This document shows, in pieces, positions 32,774-33,444 of a stretch of 33,444 nt of DNA. A model generated the notes under the pieces. It was not told the DNA's origin, did not search any database, and saw only the letters and a list, made by a program, of their open reading frames with translations. Position numbers and translations under genes: made by a program. The stretch is taken from positions 1 to 33,444 of the forward strand of contig CALXEX010000019.1 of assembly GCA_944387445.1 (NCBI GenBank), read 5' to 3'. This DNA is from an uncultured Clostridia bacterium (lineage in GTDB: Bacteria > Bacillota > Clostridia > TANB77 > CAG-508). Position 1 is the first letter of the stretch. Each line of letters begins with the position of its first letter.

Positions 32774-33444
32774 TTATGATTTTTTAAATAATCTTTTTAG
32801 TTTTGCGAAAAATCCTTTTTCTCTACCTGGAATGGTTACTTCTATTTTCTCTCCTAAAACTCTTTTGGCTATTTCAATATATGCCTTTCCTGATGGTGCT
32901 CTTCTATTTTGAATAACAGGCTCTCCTTTATTGGTTTGTGTAATGATATATTCATCATCTGGTACAACACCAATTAAATCAATAGATAGTAAATCTACGA
33001 TATCATCTACATCCATCATTTCACCTTTTCTTACCATATTGGGTCTTATTCTGTTGATAACCAATTCTGGATTTTTAATATCAGATGATTCTAAAAGTCC
33101 TATAATTCTATCAGCATCTCTTATAGCAGATATTTCTGCTGTTGTAACAACAATTGCTCTATCTGCTCCAGCAATTGCATTTTTGAAGCCTTGCTCTATT
33201 CCAGCAGGACAATCTATTAATATGTAGTCAAATTCCTCTTTCAATTTACCTACTAAGTTTCTCATTTGTTCTTCATTTACTGCGCTTTTATCTCTTGTTT
33301 GGGCTGCTGGTAATAGGTATAATTCTTTAAATCTTTTATCTTTTATTAATGCTTGTCTTAATTTACATTTTTCTTCTACAACATCAACAATGTCATATAC
33401 AATTCTATTTTCTAATCCCATAACAACATCTAAATTACGTAATC
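32774..33444 (-). CDS. minD: Septum site-determining protein MinD, partial (N-terminus outside window)
   Basis: Walker-type ATPase of the ParA/MinD family that binds the membrane in its ATP form and recruits the division inhibitor MinC. The frame is open to the end of the window and the residues before the first Met read LRNLDVVMGLENRIVYD, the normal inside of MinD, so the gene begins upstream of the window and the Met at 33421 is not the start. Seen here are FDYILIDCPAGIEQGF (Walker B region), VTTAEISAIRDADR and VINRIRPNMV. The C-terminal GFFAKLKRLFKKS is the amphipathic membrane-targeting helix. minE follows 30 bp later. Confidence 0.95.
   Translation of the reverse strand, partial: LRNLDVVMGLENRIVYDIVDVVEEKCKLRQALIKDKRFKELYLLPAAQTRDKSAVNEEQMRNLVGKLKEEFDYILIDCPAGIEQGFKNAIAGADRAIVVTTAEISAIRDADRIIGLLESSDIKNPELVINRIRPNMVRKGEMMDVDDIVDLLSIDLIGVVPDDEYIITQTNKGEPVIQNRRAPSGKAYIEIAKRVLGEKIEVTIPGREKGFFAKLKRLFKKS

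Noticed and set aside
1-33444. CRISPR array, tRNA, rRNA or transposase gene
   Set aside because: No regularly spaced direct repeats, cloverleaf-like sequence, rRNA motif or transposase motif was found on reading either strand.

Overview
The window is about 33 kb of very AT-rich DNA, densely packed with genes and mostly coded on the minus strand. Gene content points to an anaerobic, probably spore-forming, low-GC Firmicute of the class Clostridia, perhaps an uncultured gut lineage. The reasons are the LL-diaminopimelate aminotransferase route to lysine/DAP (dapF-dapL), a minD-minE-rodA division/elongation operon, a GerS-like lipoprotein-type gene next to an ndoA/mazF-type RNase, strong AGGAGG ribosome binding sites, and TTGNNN-17-TATAAT promoters. 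No tRNA, rRNA, phage, transposase gene or CRISPR array is visible.

Layout. 1-480: a small plus-strand orphan gene with its own promoter and terminator. 537-8831: one giant cyclic beta-1,2-glucan synthase-like gene (2764 aa), whose ribosome binding site lies inside a terminator-like hairpin. 8990-10544: two divergent genes, a membrane-anchored unknown and a Cys-rich regulatory-domain protein, with a palindrome on each promoter. 10662-11853: a four-gene minus operon with two half-size TauE/SafE transporters and two small proteins, one of them only 46 aa. 11980-14544: rarA, ruvA and an HD-domain gene. 14732-18374: a two-gene operon of unknown function (ALDH-fold-like pseudoenzyme plus a 946-aa helical repeat protein). 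18492-20669: dapF-dapL. 20834-22796: a GNAT-like protein with a large insertion and an M23 peptidase without a signal peptide. 23005-24026: plus-strand monofunctional transglycosylase and a second small orphan gene. 24097-27334: aspS, a TSCPD protein and mnmA (translation and tRNA modification). 27586-28533: an HD-GYP protein. 28606-30732: dusB, GerS-like gene and mazF/ndoA. 30935-33444: minD (cut by the window end), minE with an abnormally long charged tail, and rodA.

Functionally the window mixes cell-envelope work (glucan synthase, DAP synthesis, transglycosylase, RodA, M23 peptidase, Min system) with translation and tRNA upkeep (AspRS, MnmA, DusB, MazF) and DNA repair (RuvA, RarA). The least explained parts are the 946-aa/ALDH-like operon, the two orphan plus-strand genes that share a nearly identical promoter, the hairpin guarding the glucan synthase start, and several long intergenic inverted repeats. 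Several start codons were moved inward because a good promoter or ribosome binding site overlaps the longest reading frame.
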